DNA of 64,000 nt from Novosphingobium resinovorum (GTDB taxonomy: Bacteria; Pseudomonadota; Alphaproteobacteria; Sphingomonadales; Sphingomonadaceae). The stretch's first letter is position 1; each line of letters begins with the position of its first letter. The notes beneath the pieces were generated by a model. It was not told the DNA's origin, searched no databases, and worked only from the letters and a program-made list of their open reading frames with translations. Below, one piece after another: positions 61,464-64,000 of the stretch. The stretch covers positions 1,141,001 through 1,205,000 of the forward strand of contig NZ_CP017076.1 in assembly GCF_001742225.1 (NCBI RefSeq), written 5' to 3'. A program made the position numbers and the translations under genes.

Positions 61464-61812
61464 CGTGTTAAGCTCCTCTCCCCCTCCCGGCGCCTTTCTC
61501 TTGATGGCGTGCCGGGCATGCGCTCCCAAACGCATATTGGATGAGCCCTTTTCGCGGCTGATCCTGTCAATCAGCCATCATTGCGCTGCAGCATCACTAA
61601 AAATGTTTCCGCTTGTTTGCTCGATAGCGAACAGAGCGGGAGAAAATCAAAGGATTACGCCGGCAATTCGCCTGCACATTGCGGCGGGCCGCACGATTTT
61701 TGATGGTGCTGCGCTGCAATGACGGCTCGCTGACAGGATTTCTCGCCAGAACGGCACACCACAACCGATAAGGTCGCGCGCCGATGCGCCGACCAGGGAG
61801 CGGCAGGCTAAG
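61464..61812. promoter_or_regulatory. Divergent promoter region with 25-bp imperfect inverted repeat
   Basis: The 349-base gap separates the TonB receptor from the CitMHS gene. A 25-base element at 61580-61604 (beginning ATTGCGCTGCAGCATCAC) recurs inverted at 61696-61720, matching at 19 of 25 positions and ending in AAAAAT. The copies are 116 bases apart. A small hairpin with GTTTGCT/AGCGAAC arms lies at about 61615-61632. No gene is seen. Confidence 0.45.
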
Positions 61813-63156
61813 ATGGCAAGCGATACACTTTTGACCGTGCTCGGATTTGGCATGGTCGTCACCTTCATGACCCTCATCATGCTCAAGCGGCTGTCGCCGC
61901 TGGTGGCGCTGACCCTGATCCCGATCGTCTTCGCGCTCGTCGCGGGGTTCGGCGGGAAGGAGCTGGGCGACATGATGCTGGCCGGCATTACCAAGCTGGC
62001 GCCGACGGGCATCATGCTGATGTTCGCGATCCTCTATTTCGGTCTGATGATCGACGTGGGCCTGTTCGATCCGGTGGTGCGGCGCATCGTCCAGGTTGTC
62101 GACGGCGACCCGGTGAAGATCCTGGTCGGCACGGCGGTGCTGGCCACCGTGGTTTCGCTCGATGGCGACGGTTCGACGACCTACATGATCACCGTCGCCT
62201 CGATGCTGCCGCTCTACCGGCGCATCGGCATGGACCCGCTCAAGCTCACCTGCGTGACCATCCTTGCGGGCGGCGTGATGAACCTCACGCCCTGGGGCGG
62301 CCCTCTGGCCCGCGCGGCGAGTGCGCTGCATGTCGAGCCGGGCGAGGTCTTCATGCCGATGATCCCGGTCATGGCGATCGGCGTGCTGGGCGTGATTGCG
62401 CTCGCCTATATCCTGGGCAAGCACGAGCGTGCACGCCTCGCGGCGACCGGCGGCGCGCGCCTGCCCGAAAGCGCCGTCCCTGCCGGGCTCATCGAGCCGA
62501 CCGACACGGCCGACGCCGCGCTGAAGCGCCCCCGCCTGCTGTGGTTCAACGCGCTGCTGACGATCGGCCTGCTCGCCGGGCTGGTTTTCGCGGTGCTGCC
62601 GCTCTCGATCATGTTCATGATCGGCTTCGCCATCGCCATTCTTGTGAACTATCCCCGCCTCGAGGACCAGCGCGCGCGGATCGCCGGTCATGCCCGCAAC
62701 GTCATCGCCGTCGTCTCGCTGATCTTCGCGGCGGGCATCTTCACCGGCATCCTGGGCGAGACCGGCATGGTCGAGGCGATGTCCAACAGCCTCCTCGCGC
62801 TCATCCCGCCGCAGGCCGGTCCGTTCCTCGCCCCGATCGTGGCGCTGGCGAGCCTGCCTTTGACGTTCTTCATTTCAAACGACGCGTTCTATTTTGGCGT
62901 CCTGCCGGTGGCGGCGAACGCGGCGCATGCTTACGGCATCGCGCCGCTGGAGATGGCCCGCGCCTCGCTGATCGGCCAGCCGGTGCACCTGCTGAGCCCG
63001 CTGGTCCCCTCGACTTACCTGCTGGTCGGCCTTGCCGGGGTCGAGTTCGGCGATCACCAGAAGTTCACGCTCAAGTGGGCGACGGTGATCTGCGTGCTGA
63101 TGCTCGTCGCCTCGCTGGGCCTCGGCCTGTTTCCCTTCTTCGGCGCTCAAGGGTAA
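61813..63156 (+). CDS. CitMHS-family citrate (metal-citrate):H+ symporter
   Basis: The 447-residue inner-membrane protein has about 12 hydrophobic segments and family motifs: GITKLAPTGIMLMFAILYFG, VVSLDGDGSTTYMITVASML, GGVMNLTPWGGPLARAASAL, FISNDAFYFGVLPVAANAAH and QPVHLLSPLVPSTYLLVGLA. CitMHS proteins import citrate complexed with Mg2+, Ca2+, Fe3+ or other metals. It is divergent from a TonB receptor, and the two would form an outer- and inner-membrane uptake path. An RND adaptor gene begins four bases after its stop. Confidence 0.92.
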   Translation: MASDTLLTVLGFGMVVTFMTLIMLKRLSPLVALTLIPIVFALVAGFGGKELGDMMLAGITKLAPTGIMLMFAILYFGLMIDVGLFDPVVRRIVQVVDGDPVKILVGTAVLATVVSLDGDGSTTYMITVASMLPLYRRIGMDPLKLTCVTILAGGVMNLTPWGGPLARAASALHVEPGEVFMPMIPVMAIGVLGVIALAYILGKHERARLAATGGARLPESAVPAGLIEPTDTADAALKRPRLLWFNALLTIGLLAGLVFAVLPLSIMFMIGFAIAILVNYPRLEDQRARIAGHARNVIAVVSLIFAAGIFTGILGETGMVEAMSNSLLALIPPQAGPFLAPIVALASLPLTFFISNDAFYFGVLPVAANAAHAYGIAPLEMARASLIGQPVHLLSPLVPSTYLLVGLAGVEFGDHQKFTLKWATVICVLMLVASLGLGLFPFFGAQG

Positions 63157-63160
63157 GGCG

Positions 63161-64000
63161 ATGACGCGCATCGTCGTTGGAACCGGGCTGCTTGCCCTCG
63201 CGCCCGCCTGCCTGCTCCTGTCGTCCTGCGGCAAGGACGAAGGCAAGAAGGACAAGGCGCCGCCGACCGTCGGCTTCGTGGTCGTCCAGCCGACCAGCGT
63301 GCCCGTCGACACCGAACTGGCGGGCCGCGTCAGCGCGCTGCAGATGTCCGAGGTGCGCCCGCAAGTGGCCGGTATCGTGCGCCGCCGCTTCTTCAAGGAA
63401 GGCAGCCTGGTCACCAAGGGGCAGACCCTCTACGAGATCGACCCGCGCGTCTATTCGGCGGCGGTGGACGAGGCCGTGGCCAACCGCAACAGCGCGATGG
63501 CAAGCGCCGATTCCGCCCGGGAACTCGCCGATCGCTACAAGCCGCTCGCCGACATGGAAGCGGTGGCGCGGCAGGACTACGTCAACGCGGCGGCGCAGGC
63601 CCGCCAGACCCGCGCCGCCGTCGCGCAGGCACAGGCGCGCCTGCGCTCGGCCCAAGTCAGCCTCCAGTTCACCCGTGTCCCCGCGCCGATCTCAGGCCGC
63701 ATCGGCCGCTCGCTCTTTACCGAGGGCGCACTGGTCACCGCCAATCAGGCCGAGCCGCTGGCGGTGATCCAGCGGATGGATCCGGTCTTCGTCGATATCC
63801 AGCAGTCGAGCGCGGAACTGCTGCGCCTGCGCCGCGCGCTTGCCGATGGATCGACCCCCGGCGACGCCTCCGTGCGGTTGAAGCTGGAAGACGGCAGCGA
63901 CTACGAGTTGCCCGGCAAGATCGCGTTCTCCGAAGTCATCGTCGATCCCACCACCGGGACGGTGACCTTGCGGGCATCGTTCCCCAACCCCGACGGCGTG
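63161..64000 (+). CDS. AcrA-type RND adaptor lipoprotein, cut by window edge
   Basis: The 280 visible residues begin with a lipoprotein signal (LLALAPACLLLSSC), then VQPTSVPVDTELAGRVSALQ, the first lipoyl half ending FKEGSLVTKGQTLYEID. A coiled-coil hairpin follows, then PAPISGRIGRSLFTEGALVT (second lipoyl half), VFVDIQQSSAELLRLRRALA and a beta-barrel region. This is the AcrA/MexA group that works with HAE-type pumps. The C-terminus and presumably the pump gene lie beyond the window. It starts four bases after the CitMHS stop, so the two may be co-transcribed. Confidence 0.9.
   Translation, partial: MTRIVVGTGLLALAPACLLLSSCGKDEGKKDKAPPTVGFVVVQPTSVPVDTELAGRVSALQMSEVRPQVAGIVRRRFFKEGSLVTKGQTLYEIDPRVYSAAVDEAVANRNSAMASADSARELADRYKPLADMEAVARQDYVNAAAQARQTRAAVAQAQARLRSAQVSLQFTRVPAPISGRIGRSLFTEGALVTANQAEPLAVIQRMDPVFVDIQQSSAELLRLRRALADGSTPGDASVRLKLEDGSDYELPGKIAFSEVIVDPTTGTVTLRASFPNPDGV

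Overview
The window is high-GC, densely coded DNA of a sphingomonad-type alphaproteobacterium (Novosphingobium/Sphingobium-like). This rests on the gene content: many TonB-dependent receptors, NodT-type outer-membrane efflux factors, DmeR/DmeF, HWE kinases and SDR/NTF2 catabolic genes. It also rests on two kinds of dispersed GC-rich extragenic repeat of a type I associate with sphingomonads. I see no rRNA, tRNA, CRISPR array or prophage. One intact IS5-family element is present.

Layout. 1-5.9 kb: a truncated VOC gene, then a tightly packed catabolic operon (maleate-isomerase/arylmalonate-decarboxylase-like protein, polysaccharide-deacetylase-like protein, FAD monooxygenase, aldehyde dehydrogenase, unknown protein). 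5.9-7.3 kb: repeats and the dmeRF Ni/Co efflux operon with its own palindromic operator. 7.4-10.9 kb: MscS channel and class A PBP. 10.9-14 kb: an Lrp regulator divergent from an AceE/MdeB-like 2-oxoacid dehydrogenase E1. 14-16.7 kb: LacI regulator divergent from an FHS sugar permease, with operator-like sites, a leader ORF and a hairpin between them. 16.9-21.6 kb: MarR regulator divergent from an EmrAB-NodT tripartite efflux operon. 21.6-25.2 kb: trmL, amidohydrolase, TauD/TfdA dioxygenase, GntR. 25.4-26.7 kb: the IS5-family element, inserted exactly at the stop codon of a hybrid histidine kinase that is translationally coupled to an HWE kinase. 30.5-32.6 kb: sdaA and two ABM-domain proteins, divergent from a TonB receptor/PQQ-cytochrome alcohol dehydrogenase operon (32.9-37.5 kb).

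37.7-43.4 kb is the most unusual part. A single 823-residue protein fuses an adenylating domain, a phosphopantetheine carrier and a membrane acyltransferase-3-like domain. It is followed by eight TGTCACCTTG-type repeats in both orientations, then by a duplicated NTF2-like/SDR gene pair in which both SDRs have Phe where the catalytic Tyr is expected. 43.5-46.3 kb: a BdcA-like SDR and a dehalogenase/epoxide-hydrolase-like alpha/beta hydrolase, divergent from a LysR regulator.

46.3-64 kb is a metal/siderophore and efflux region: a two-component system divergent from a TonB siderophore receptor, an HME-type RND tripartite pump ending in a second, paralogous two-component system, another large TonB receptor divergent from a CitMHS-type citrate transporter, and the start of an AcrA-like adaptor that runs off the window. 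Repeated ACATTGGG boxes lie in the promoters of both the siderophore receptor/first two-component system and the RND operon, suggesting one shared regulon.
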